Positions 1 through 5,926 of a DNA stretch of 11,567 bases are shown one piece after another. The notes beneath the pieces are model-generated. The model did no database searches. It was not told the origin of the DNA and saw only the letters and a program-made list of their open reading frames with translations. Both the position numbers and the translations under genes were made by a program. Within the stretch, counting starts at the first letter, position 1; each line of letters begins with the position of its first letter. The stretch lies in the NCBI GenBank assembly GCA_002693605.1, contig NZQO01000060.1, positions 1-11,567 on the forward strand, read 5' to 3'. Origin of the DNA: Flavobacteriaceae bacterium. Lineage in GTDB: Bacteria > Bacteroidota > Bacteroidia > Flavobacteriales > Flavobacteriaceae.

Positions 1-1098
1 TATTACGTCGGTTATTTTTGGGCTTCCTTCCGTCAACGTACCCGTCTTATCAAATGCGATAGCGGTGAGCGAACCTAAATCTTCCAGTGGTTTCCCGCCT
101 TTTATGAGAACCCCGCCTCGCGCTGCCCGGGCAATGCCGCTAAGTACCGCCGATGGTGTTGAAATGGCGAGGGCGCAAGGACTGGCAGCTACCAAAACCG
201 CCATAGCACGATAAAAACTATCGCTCCATGACTCATTGACAACTAAATAGGCAAAATTTAAAAGTACAACCAGTAATAACACGAGAGGAACATAATATTT
301 CTCAAAACGATCGGTAAACAACTGGGTGGGAGATTTTTGGGTCTTAGCCTCTTCTACCATTGTAATAAGGCGGCTTAATGTAGAGTCTTCGGCCTTTTTG
401 GTTACAGTTATCTCCAAGGTAGCATTTCCGTTGATGGTGCCCGCAAAAACGCGATGGATATCTGATAAATGTTGTTGCTCTTTGGACGTCGTCGGCAGTT
501 GCAACACGGCTATTTTGTCTACGGGAACACTTTCCCCCGTAATAGGGGCCTGATTAACGCTACTCTCACCGCTTACAATAAATCCATCGGCCGGAATTTT
601 GCTGTTGGGACGCACCACAATGGTATCATTTATTGATAGATTGGTAATGTCGGTCTCCCTCAGGTCACCATTTATCTTTACCAAAGCGGTTTTCGGCGCA
701 AGGTCGGTAAGGGCAGCGATCGACCTTCTAGCCTTTCCCATAGCGTAATGCTCTAGTGCGTGGCCCAAACTGAATAAGAAGAGAAGTAGCGCACCTTCAG
801 CCCATTTCCCGAGATACGCCGCTCCTATAGCAGCCACGAGCATTAGAAAATCTATTTCGAAAATACCCTTCCGCAACTTCTTTATTGCCTCGAGAAAGGT
901 GAAAAATCCCCCAAAAAAATAGGCTGTCAGATATGCGGTCACTGAAGGGAGGCTTATAATATTGCTTCCTATTTCCAATAAAAACCCTACCAATAGGCAA
1001 AACCCGCTGGCCAAGGAAAAGTACAACTCGGTATACGACCCTAGCCATCGAAAATGGCCGCCTTCGGGCTCGTTATGTGGTTCGCAACACGCTGCCAT
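1..1098 (-). CDS. Heavy-metal efflux P1B-type ATPase, SPC subgroup (N-terminal 366 residues, cut by window edge)
   Basis: This inner-membrane pump is expected to export a divalent transition metal (Co, Zn or Fe(II) in relatives) using ATP. Visible in order: a short Cys/His N-terminus (CC at 4-5, His8, His15) with no HMA/CxxC metal-binding domain; membrane segments at about 25-45, 50-70 and 82-112; the actuator domain with TGES at 187-190; a membrane pair at about 268-288 and 296-318 carrying S306-P307-C308; and the phosphorylation motif DKTGT with Asp350. SPC in place of CPC is the signature of the P1B-4 group (CoaT, CtpD, PfeT types). The loop after TGES (about 196-216) is longer than in typical ZntA-like pumps. 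ATG at 1098 is the first start after an in-frame TAG. The gene begins 39 bp after the CocE-like gene with no visible terminator, so the two may be co-transcribed. The rest of the P-domain, the N-domain and the last membrane helices lie outside. The family is certain; the metal is inferred. Confidence 0.94.
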   Translation of the reverse strand, partial: MAACCEPHNEPEGGHFRWLGSYTELYFSLASGFCLLVGFLLEIGSNIISLPSVTAYLTAYFFGGFFTFLEAIKKLRKGIFEIDFLMLVAAIGAAYLGKWAEGALLLFLFSLGHALEHYAMGKARRSIAALTDLAPKTALVKINGDLRETDITNLSINDTIVVRPNSKIPADGFIVSGESSVNQAPITGESVPVDKIAVLQLPTTSKEQQHLSDIHRVFAGTINGNATLEITVTKKAEDSTLSRLITMVEEAKTQKSPTQLFTDRFEKYYVPLVLLLVVLLNFAYLVVNESWSDSFYRAMAVLVAASPCALAISTPSAVLSGIARAARGGVLIKGGKPLEDLGSLTAIAFDKTGTLTEGSPKITDVI

Positions 1099-1137
1099 AA
1101 AGCTGAAGTGCTAGTTGGTTTTTTCTCCTTGACCAAA

Positions 1138-3021
1138 TTATTTTTTCGTAATCATTGGCAATTTGATATTTGAGGGATATTGTGCACTATGGTGAATGCT
1201 GTTTGTGGCCACCACGCCTTCCTTTTCATCGTAATTTGAACCGCCGGAATTCAGATTTCTGGCAAATCGAGGAAAATTACTACTCGATATTTCAATGCGA
1301 ATGCGGTGTCCTTTTTCAAAGAAATTACTTGTAGACATTGGTGTTAAGTCTATTTTATAAACATTTTCCTTTTCCATAAACACTTCCTTGTCGTAGCCTT
1401 CGCGGTAGCGCGACCGCTGTATGGTTTCATCGAGGTTGTACGCCCGGCCATCGGGATAAACATCAATGAGCTTTATCGTGAAATCGGTATCCTTGGCATC
1501 GCTGGAAACGTAAAGGGTACTTTCAATAAATCCTGAAACCTCAACTCCCTCCTCTAGCGGATCGGTTGTATAAACCAGAATATCATTACGCGCTTCCATT
1601 TGTTGTTGATCGAATGCTCCGCCCTTGACGGCATTTCCCGTACAACAGACATTTCCGCCATAGGAAGGCACGGGGTTCATTGGATCGTAGACAAAGGTGT
1701 CAGCCGATTGGTTTCCACCTGGTTTTTTTGTTACCAAGGCGCCATCACCAAACCGACTATTGGCCTTACCGTTACTCTGTAGGTAATAGGTTTTCATTTC
1801 GGCAGCTCTGGGTGGCCACTGCTCAGCGGCCTGCCATTTATTACTGCCCATTGTGTAATACTGTACGCGAGGGGTAATATCTTTAAAATTATTGGGTTCA
1901 TCCTTCAACCATAAATCAAACCACTTATAGATTTGTTCGTCATAATTGAGCCGGGCATCGCCTACCGAACGTTCCCCTACGATCGTATTCTCAGTGGCTC
2001 GGGTGTACGCACAGTGCAAGGTGGGCGCGATTACCAAATACTGGTTGTCCCTAATCTTTGGATCACTCGCATTGTTGCGAACGTGGTTGAACAAGGCTAT
2101 ATTGGGACTTATCGACACATCATACCATGAGGCAAACCAGAAACTGGGCACACCGAAATCCATATTATCGTGGTACAAGCCACCGGTGTACCAATCGGGG
2201 TGATTGGGCGTGCGTCGCACCATTTTATCAAAAATCTCCCGTTTTCCGTTGATATTTTGCAGGATATCCTGAATGGGCAGATGCGCTAATGCCTCTGACA
2301 TATCTACCGAAGGGTTTTCGGGCGCAAGATCGTAGAACCTCGAAATTCTAATAAGATCTTCCTGGGTTGCCCCTTCCGGGATTCGTGGCTTGAACTTATC
2401 GTGCTCCACCCCGTACAGCCAAGAGAAGAAAAGCAATTGCTCTACCCCGCCTCGGTACCAGTTGCCCTGTTCATAATAATCTCCTATGCGGCCCACGCCG
2501 GCCCCATATCCCTGCGGCACCATAGCGGCGTGCGAGGGATGGTCCAGTGCCGCCACGGCCATTTGCCATTCGGCGGTCGAACTGCAACCCAATGTGCCAA
2601 CCTTGCCATTGCTCCAAGGCTGATTTTTCATCCATTCGAAAGCATCATAACCATCGGTCAGGGGAACTCCCAGGATGTCCCACTCGCCTTCAGAAAAGTA
2701 CCTGCCGCGTTCGTTCTGCACCACATAAGCATACCCGCGAGACACGGCCTCGTAAGCTCGTTCGGCAGTTCTGGATTGTTGTTCACCATCGCCCCAACTG
2801 TTGAAGTTATAGGGTGTTCTGGAGAATATTACGGGCACTTTGCCGGGGGCTTTGGGTCGATAAATATCGGTTGCCAGACGCACACCATCCCGCATGGGCA
2901 TCATTACCTTTTGGTCGACTATGGCAATGGATTCAAGTTTATCCCAAACGGTTTCCTGTGCAATGGCGTTTAGCCCGCCAACGAACAATAGAATCGTAAA
3001 AATGTAGTATACTTTTTTCAT
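1138..3021 (-). CDS. Secreted CocE/NonD-family hydrolase (X-Pro dipeptidyl-peptidase S15-like alpha/beta hydrolase)
   Basis: This 627-aa serine hydrolase probably cleaves an ester or amide bond in the periplasm or outside the cell; family members include cocaine esterase and glutaryl-7-ACA acylase. The N-terminus is a signal peptide (about 1-21, ending AIA before Gln22). The alpha/beta-hydrolase core runs from about 35 to 375. It shows the family entry motif [14 protein letters not shown] (43-56) and a nucleophile elbow LGCSST with Ser147. By position, the acid is Asp301 in SWYD and the base is His336 in APTLH. The C-terminal part (about 385-625) matches the PepX_C jelly-roll domain, with the typical [13 protein letters not shown] stretch (485-497). 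A CC pair sits at 459-460. Length is normal for the family. The ATG at 3021 starts directly with the signal peptide. A near-match to the -7 box (TATATTTC on the minus strand, 3073-3066) lies about 45 bp upstream. The substrate cannot be read from the sequence. Confidence 0.93.
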   Translation of the reverse strand: MKKVYYIFTILLFVGGLNAIAQETVWDKLESIAIVDQKVMMPMRDGVRLATDIYRPKAPGKVPVIFSRTPYNFNSWGDGEQQSRTAERAYEAVSRGYAYVVQNERGRYFSEGEWDILGVPLTDGYDAFEWMKNQPWSNGKVGTLGCSSTAEWQMAVAALDHPSHAAMVPQGYGAGVGRIGDYYEQGNWYRGGVEQLLFFSWLYGVEHDKFKPRIPEGATQEDLIRISRFYDLAPENPSVDMSEALAHLPIQDILQNINGKREIFDKMVRRTPNHPDWYTGGLYHDNMDFGVPSFWFASWYDVSISPNIALFNHVRNNASDPKIRDNQYLVIAPTLHCAYTRATENTIVGERSVGDARLNYDEQIYKWFDLWLKDEPNNFKDITPRVQYYTMGSNKWQAAEQWPPRAAEMKTYYLQSNGKANSRFGDGALVTKKPGGNQSADTFVYDPMNPVPSYGGNVCCTGNAVKGGAFDQQQMEARNDILVYTTDPLEEGVEVSGFIESTLYVSSDAKDTDFTIKLIDVYPDGRAYNLDETIQRSRYREGYDKEVFMEKENVYKIDLTPMSTSNFFEKGHRIRIEISSSNFPRFARNLNSGGSNYDEKEGVVATNSIHHSAQYPSNIKLPMITKK

Positions 3022-3124
3022 GAAGAAAGGATTGGTTTATGTTACATGGAACCTTAAAATTATACGAAATATAGTTGGGTTGCCCTTCATTTATAAACTT
3101 TAACATTGCGCGCGTGTGAGGGAT

Positions 3125-3148
3125 GGATACTTCCGAGAATGAGTATCC
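3125..3148. repeat. Perfect 7-bp inverted repeat, possible operator
   Basis: The arms GGATACT (3125-3131) and AGTATCC (3142-3148) are exact reverse complements separated by 10 nt. The right arm ends 13 bp before the candidate -7 element of the 98-aa gene, so it sits where an activator or repressor could bind. It has no T-run after it and is not a convincing terminator. A function is inferred only from position. Confidence 0.45.
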
Positions 3149-3161
3149 CTTAAAATCTTGT

Positions 3162-3170
3162 TATACTTTG
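3162..3170 (+). promoter_or_regulatory. Candidate -7 element for the 98-aa gene (imperfect)
   Basis: TATACTTTG resembles the Bacteroidota -7 consensus TAnnTTTG but has one extra base between TA and TTTG. No TTG at the expected -33 spacing is obvious. It lies 67 bp before the ATG. A close relative, TATACTTTC, occurs at 9487-9495 upstream of the permease gene. Confidence 0.3.
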
Positions 3171-3237
3171 TTTAGGTGGCGTTAAATAGCTTTTTACTTA
3201 GCCGTTTCAATTGTACCTTGAAGAAAAACAAATAATT

Positions 3238-3534
3238 ATGGCAACGAATAAAGATGAAAAGAGAACGAAGGATACCGATTATAATTCCGATGTAACCCAG
3301 CACGATTTGGAAATATTGGGTCAAGATAACATTCACGGAGATGGTGGCGACGACCAGCAATTGCGCGAACGTGCGCAAAAAATTGACTTTAGCGGAAAGA
3401 ATCTTGACGTACCGGGCCGAACACAGGCTAAAAAAGGCAACGGCCCCAACAACTTAAGAGATGAAGAAAACCAATTGCACAGTCAGGGCGGTCCGGAAAA
3501 CGAAAATCTGGAGCGGGACGATGCCGCACTCTAA
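3238..3534 (+). CDS. Small hydrophilic, probably disordered protein of unknown function
   Basis: This 98-aa protein is not assigned to a named family. It has no signal peptide, no membrane segment, no Cys and no Trp, and only one Tyr (15) and one Phe (51). It is dominated by Asp, Glu, Lys, Arg, Asn, Gln and Gly, which predicts a soluble, largely disordered cytoplasmic protein. The least polar segment, DFSGKNLDVPGR (50-61), looks like a short conserved motif; the acidic, Asn-rich tail ends in DDAAL. I recall similar short proteins beginning with a Lys/Asp-rich stretch as common hypothetical proteins in Flavobacteriia, but this could not be checked here. The start was set at ATG 3238; an in-frame TTG at 3211 would add nine residues and is less likely. 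The TAA stop overlaps the TAG stop of the convergent XRE gene. No function is proposed. Confidence 0.8.
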   Translation: MATNKDEKRTKDTDYNSDVTQHDLEILGQDNIHGDGGDDQQLRERAQKIDFSGKNLDVPGRTQAKKGNGPNNLRDEENQLHSQGGPENENLERDDAAL

Positions 3535-3737
3535 GGCAAATCCAATTCTTCCAACATAAAAAAATCATTCACCGGTTTTTGGAATATTCGTGATAACCGC
3601 AATGCCAAAACCGTGGAGGGCACATATCTATTAGCCTCAATAGAACTAATTGTTTGGCGCGAGACCCCTATGGCTTGCGCCAAATCTTCTTGTGTTAAGT
3701 TCAAAATTGCGCGCTCCACCTTAATACTATTTCTCAT
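3531..3737 (-). CDS. Small XRE-family (CylR2-like) transcriptional regulator
   Basis: This 68-aa DNA-binding protein is little more than a single HTH_3/Cro-C1 domain. The HTH has QEDLAQAI (16-23) as the positioning helix, VSRQTISSIE (25-34) as the turn and recognition helix, then the conserved NRYVPS segment and a helix with LALRLSRIF. It ends with the dimer-edge motif VNDFFMLEE, as in CylR2-type mini-repressors, which bind inverted repeats as homodimers. ATG 3737 was chosen: it overlaps the stop of the upstream membrane-protein gene as ATGA and has AGG-rich sequence just before it. A GTG at 3746 would add only three residues. The overlap implies translational coupling. The likely targets are the repeats at 4206-4248 in front of its own operon, so negative autoregulation is the simplest inference. 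Confidence 0.93.
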   Translation of the reverse strand: MRNSIKVERAILNLTQEDLAQAIGVSRQTISSIEANRYVPSTVLALRLSRIFQKPVNDFFMLEELDLP

Positions 3738-4183
3738 ATCCTGCACCTTTTTAATAGCGCGTGGAAAAACATAACTTGAATTAGCAACATAAATGTGACT
3801 AACTGCCAGTGGTTCAATTCCAATAATGCATTTTCTCGATTTATCAAGTACGAGACGCCAAACGTTACATATGGCTGAACTATTGCGTAGAGCACCCCTA
3901 CGATGAAGGCTATGGCGTACGACTGGGAACGGATTGATTTTATCATTTCATCTTCTATACGCTCGCGCGAAAGCGAAATAGCGAGCAATCCCATAACGAA
4001 TAAATTGCGTACGATATATCTAGTCCAAATAGAATCGCTGTCTATACCTTTTAAAATAAAGAGTGCTGAAATACTTAATATGGCGATGATTGCGCCTATT
4101 TTCTTTGCGTAGTTGGGAAGCTGGAAGTTGATCAATTTTCTGAAAACCTTACGGTCCCAGGCTGTTATTTTCTTAAGCGACAT
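3734..4183 (-). CDS. Four-helix membrane protein paired with XRE regulator
   Basis: This 149-aa inner-membrane protein has hydrophobic segments at about 28-46, 56-72, 88-114 and 124-145. Between segments 2 and 3 lies a charged loop SRERIEDEMIKSIRSQS (72-88), which by charge should be cytoplasmic. A basic N-terminus (KKITAWDRKVFRK) precedes helix 1. It resembles an uncharacterised group of short Bacteroidota membrane proteins found next to mini-XRE regulators. The ATG at 4183 follows the candidate -7 box at 4216-4209 by 25 bp, and the gene ends in an ATGA overlap with the regulator gene. By analogy with CylR1/CylR2 of Enterococcus faecalis, it may control the regulator or sense a membrane signal. 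That role is inferred from arrangement, not from sequence similarity to CylR1. Confidence 0.88.
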   Translation of the reverse strand: MSLKKITAWDRKVFRKLINFQLPNYAKKIGAIIAILSISALFILKGIDSDSIWTRYIVRNLFVMGLLAISLSRERIEDEMIKSIRSQSYAIAFIVGVLYAIVQPYVTFGVSYLINRENALLELNHWQLVTFMLLIQVMFFHALLKRCRI

Positions 4184-4205
4184 AGTATAAGTTTATCTGA
4201 TTTGA

Positions 4206-4224
4206 TGTCAAATATACTTATAAT
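4206..4224. promoter_or_regulatory. Degenerate second copy of the inverted-repeat operator
   Basis: TGTCAAATATACTTATAAT aligns with TGTAAAATACACTTTACAT (4227-4245) at 14 of 19 positions. The two copies start exactly 21 bp apart, about two helical turns. This copy contains the complete minus-strand -7 box. A protein bound here would block the promoter directly. Confidence 0.5.
4209..4216 (-). promoter_or_regulatory. -7 promoter element of the membrane protein/XRE operon
   Basis: On the minus strand this reads TATATTTG, an exact match to the Bacteroidota consensus TAnnTTTG. It lies 25 bp before the ATG at 4183. No TTG is present at the usual -33 distance; that region is occupied by the perfect inverted repeat at 4223-4248. 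Confidence 0.6.
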
Positions 4225-4248
4225 AATGTAAAATACACTTTACATTAT
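4223..4248. repeat. Perfect 10-bp inverted repeat, putative XRE operator
   Basis: The arms ATAATGTAAA (4223-4232) and TTTACATTAT (4239-4248) are exact reverse complements with a 6-bp spacer (ATACAC). The inner core TGTAAA-N6-TTTACA has the size expected for a dimeric HTH_3 regulator. The site covers the -15 to -40 area of the minus-strand promoter. It could in principle form an RNA hairpin after the 218-aa protein gene, but the stem has only one G-C pair per arm, so it would be a poor terminator. Confidence 0.65.
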
Positions 4249-4267
4249 ATATTGTTTCTAAGAAATG

Positions 4268-4924
4268 CTATTCTTCCTTGAACACAACTATCGTAGCCTT
4301 ATACCCGGTGAGCAAATTCCATTCCTTGGCGGAAACAAGTTGACCCTTATCGTCGTATACGTGAAGTTCTGCTGTGTTGGGACCGGACGATCCTTGATTT
4401 AATGCCTCAAATTCAATACGGTTAATTCCCTCCTGCAAAGGAAGGTCGAAACCGTGGAAACTACCCCGCAATGAAATTCGGGATTGAACAATGTCATCAT
4501 TCACATACACCCGTATTACATCACCGTCAACATACTGATGGTCCCGATAGACCACGTTCACCGTATGGCCTTTAGTGGTTATTCGGCCAAGGTTTTGATC
4601 ACTTCCAAACTCTTCCTTCGCCTCCTTATCTTTCGTGAAATATTTAGGCGCCTTATTGGAAATATTATCCATTAAACCATCGTCTTTCCCGAACTGGATA
4701 GCGGGTTCTTCCTGCCCCAGGCTGGTATCCATCTTAGGCTCGAACGGATCTTTGGGAATGGTTAAATTAGGGGCGCGCGTAGCGGGCAGCTCCAAGCCGG
4801 TAGGGGCACTGAAATCATCTTCTATAGCCTCAATATTGAGCCTGACCGTCGGGTTTTCTATCTGCGCAGTGCCAGATAGCGTTACGAACAGTAAGAGGGG
4901 CAGAAGGAACGAAAAAAAATTCAT
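4268..4924 (-). CDS. Secreted protein of unknown function with C-terminal beta-sandwich-like domain
   Basis: This 218-aa protein has a clear signal peptide (hydrophobic 4-17, likely cleavage after Ala20 in SGTA). Residues about 21-100 are polar, Pro- and Asp-rich and look unstructured. Residues about 110-218 alternate hydrophobic and polar residues like a small beta-sandwich, with segments such as GRITTKGHTVNVVYRD, DVIRVYVNDDIV and GINRIEFEALNQG. The pattern 'long-lasting turn, then V/I-R-V-Y-V-N-D' recalls extracellular Ig-like or galactose-binding-like folds, but no catalytic motif was seen. There is no lipobox Cys and no T9SS tail, so it probably stays in the periplasm. It is 46 bp downstream of the aldo/keto reductase gene and likely in its operon. 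Similar secreted hypothetical proteins occur in Flavobacteriaceae by my recollection. The function is unknown. Confidence 0.85.
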   Translation of the reverse strand: MNFFSFLLPLLLFVTLSGTAQIENPTVRLNIEAIEDDFSAPTGLELPATRAPNLTIPKDPFEPKMDTSLGQEEPAIQFGKDDGLMDNISNKAPKYFTKDKEAKEEFGSDQNLGRITTKGHTVNVVYRDHQYVDGDVIRVYVNDDIVQSRISLRGSFHGFDLPLQEGINRIEFEALNQGSSGPNTAELHVYDDKGQLVSAKEWNLLTGYKATIVVFKEE

Positions 4925-4970
4925 AGGTGTAATTTAACAGTTTCCCTCTTCAATAATTGAACCAAACCAT

Positions 4971-5921
4971 TTAGTTCGCACTTACTTTATCTAACATTTT
5001 TTTTTCGTCTATTGTCAGTTCCAGAAATGCGGCCTTTTCTAAAGCTTTCAAATGCTCTTTTCTTGTGGCGCTAACAATTGGGGCCGTAACGGTTGGGTGA
5101 TGAAGAATCCATGCCAGGGCAACGGCCGCGGGTGAGCTGTGGTGGGTTTTGGCTATATTTTGCAGGGTAGCGACAATTTGCCTGGTGCGGTCGTTAAAAT
5201 GTTTTTTCACAAAGCTGGTGCGTGAAGATTTTTCAACATCAGCTTCAGTCTCATACTTGCCCGTAAGCAACCCACTGGCCAACGAAAAATAGGTGACAAC
5301 CCCCAATTCATGTTTTCTGCAAACACGCTCTACGTCTCCCTCGAAATCGGTCCGGTTTATTAGGTTGTACTCAGGCTGGATGACGCGATATAAGGGCAAT
5401 TCGGAATTTTTCGAAACAGTTATCGATTCTTCCAAACGCGCTGCGGAAAAGTTACTGGCCCCAATGTACCGAACCTTCCCCGCATCGATCAATTTTTGGA
5501 ATGCTCCCAAAGTTTCCTGTGGCGGCGTAGTTTCATCATCCTTATGGGCGTAGTATAAATCAATATAATCGGTTTGCAAACGTTTCAATGAGTCGTCTAC
5601 AGATTTCAGAATATGCTGTTCCGAAATATCTACACCGCCCTGGCCCATGTCCATCCCCACCTTGGTGCATATGATAAACTGTTCGCGGTTACCCCTGGAC
5701 TTCATCCATTTACCAATTATCGTTTCGCTTTCTCCGCCAGAATTCCCATTGTACCAGCGCGAATAGACATCGGCGGTATCGATACAATTTATGCCAAGGT
5801 CGCTAATGGCGTCGAGCATTTGGAATGACTCCTGCTCGTTCAAGGTCCAACCAAAAACGTTTCCCCCAAATATTATAGGGGCAATGTGTAGCGACGTATT
5901 TCCTAATAGAATCTGTTTCAT
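4971..5921 (-). CDS. Aldo/keto reductase
   Basis: This 316-aa cytoplasmic NADPH-dependent oxidoreductase reduces aldehydes or ketones to alcohols, using a TIM-barrel fold. The full catalytic tetrad is present by position: Asp48 (NCIDTAD), Tyr53 (ADVYS), Lys87 (ICTKVG) and His126 (YYAHKDD). Other family marks are GKVRYIGASNF (148-158), IQPEYNLINR (181-190) and the C-terminal cofactor segment VSATRKEHL (283-291). Length is normal. The ATG at 5921 is only 5 bp beyond the stop of the upstream M14 peptidase gene, implying co-transcription and probably coupled translation. Overall shape is like the bacterial YajO/YhdN-type AKRs; the exact subfamily and substrate cannot be decided. The metabolic link to a secreted peptidase is not obvious. 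Confidence 0.94.
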   Translation of the reverse strand: MKQILLGNTSLHIAPIIFGGNVFGWTLNEQESFQMLDAISDLGINCIDTADVYSRWYNGNSGGESETIIGKWMKSRGNREQFIICTKVGMDMGQGGVDISEQHILKSVDDSLKRLQTDYIDLYYAHKDDETTPPQETLGAFQKLIDAGKVRYIGASNFSAARLEESITVSKNSELPLYRVIQPEYNLINRTDFEGDVERVCRKHELGVVTYFSLASGLLTGKYETEADVEKSSRTSFVKKHFNDRTRQIVATLQNIAKTHHSSPAAVALAWILHHPTVTAPIVSATRKEHLKALEKAAFLELTIDEKKMLDKVSAN

Positions 5922-5926
5922 AACGT

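Larger units (their letters stand above)
3022..3237. other. Divergent intergenic region between the CocE-like gene and the small hydrophilic protein gene
   Basis: This 216-bp stretch must hold the promoters for both flanking genes. It contains a weak minus-strand -7 candidate at 3066-3073, the sequence TTAACATT at 3100-3107, a 7-bp perfect inverted repeat at 3125-3148 and a plus-strand TATACTTTG at 3162-3170. No ORF of note and no RNA gene was recognised. Confidence 0.6.

Noticed and set aside
797..1048. 83-codon minus-strand frame overlapping the metal ATPase start
   Set aside because: The ATPase reading frame covers the same bases with family-typical membrane segments; the other frame has no support.
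2401..2973. 190-codon open frame on the plus strand inside the CocE-like gene
   Set aside because: It is antisense to a gene with intact catalytic motifs, and its translation shows no recognisable domain; this is a frame shadow.
4223..4248. Inverted repeat read as a rho-independent terminator for the 218-aa protein gene
   Set aside because: The stem has only one G-C pair per arm and no U-run follows; its position over the next promoter fits an operator better.
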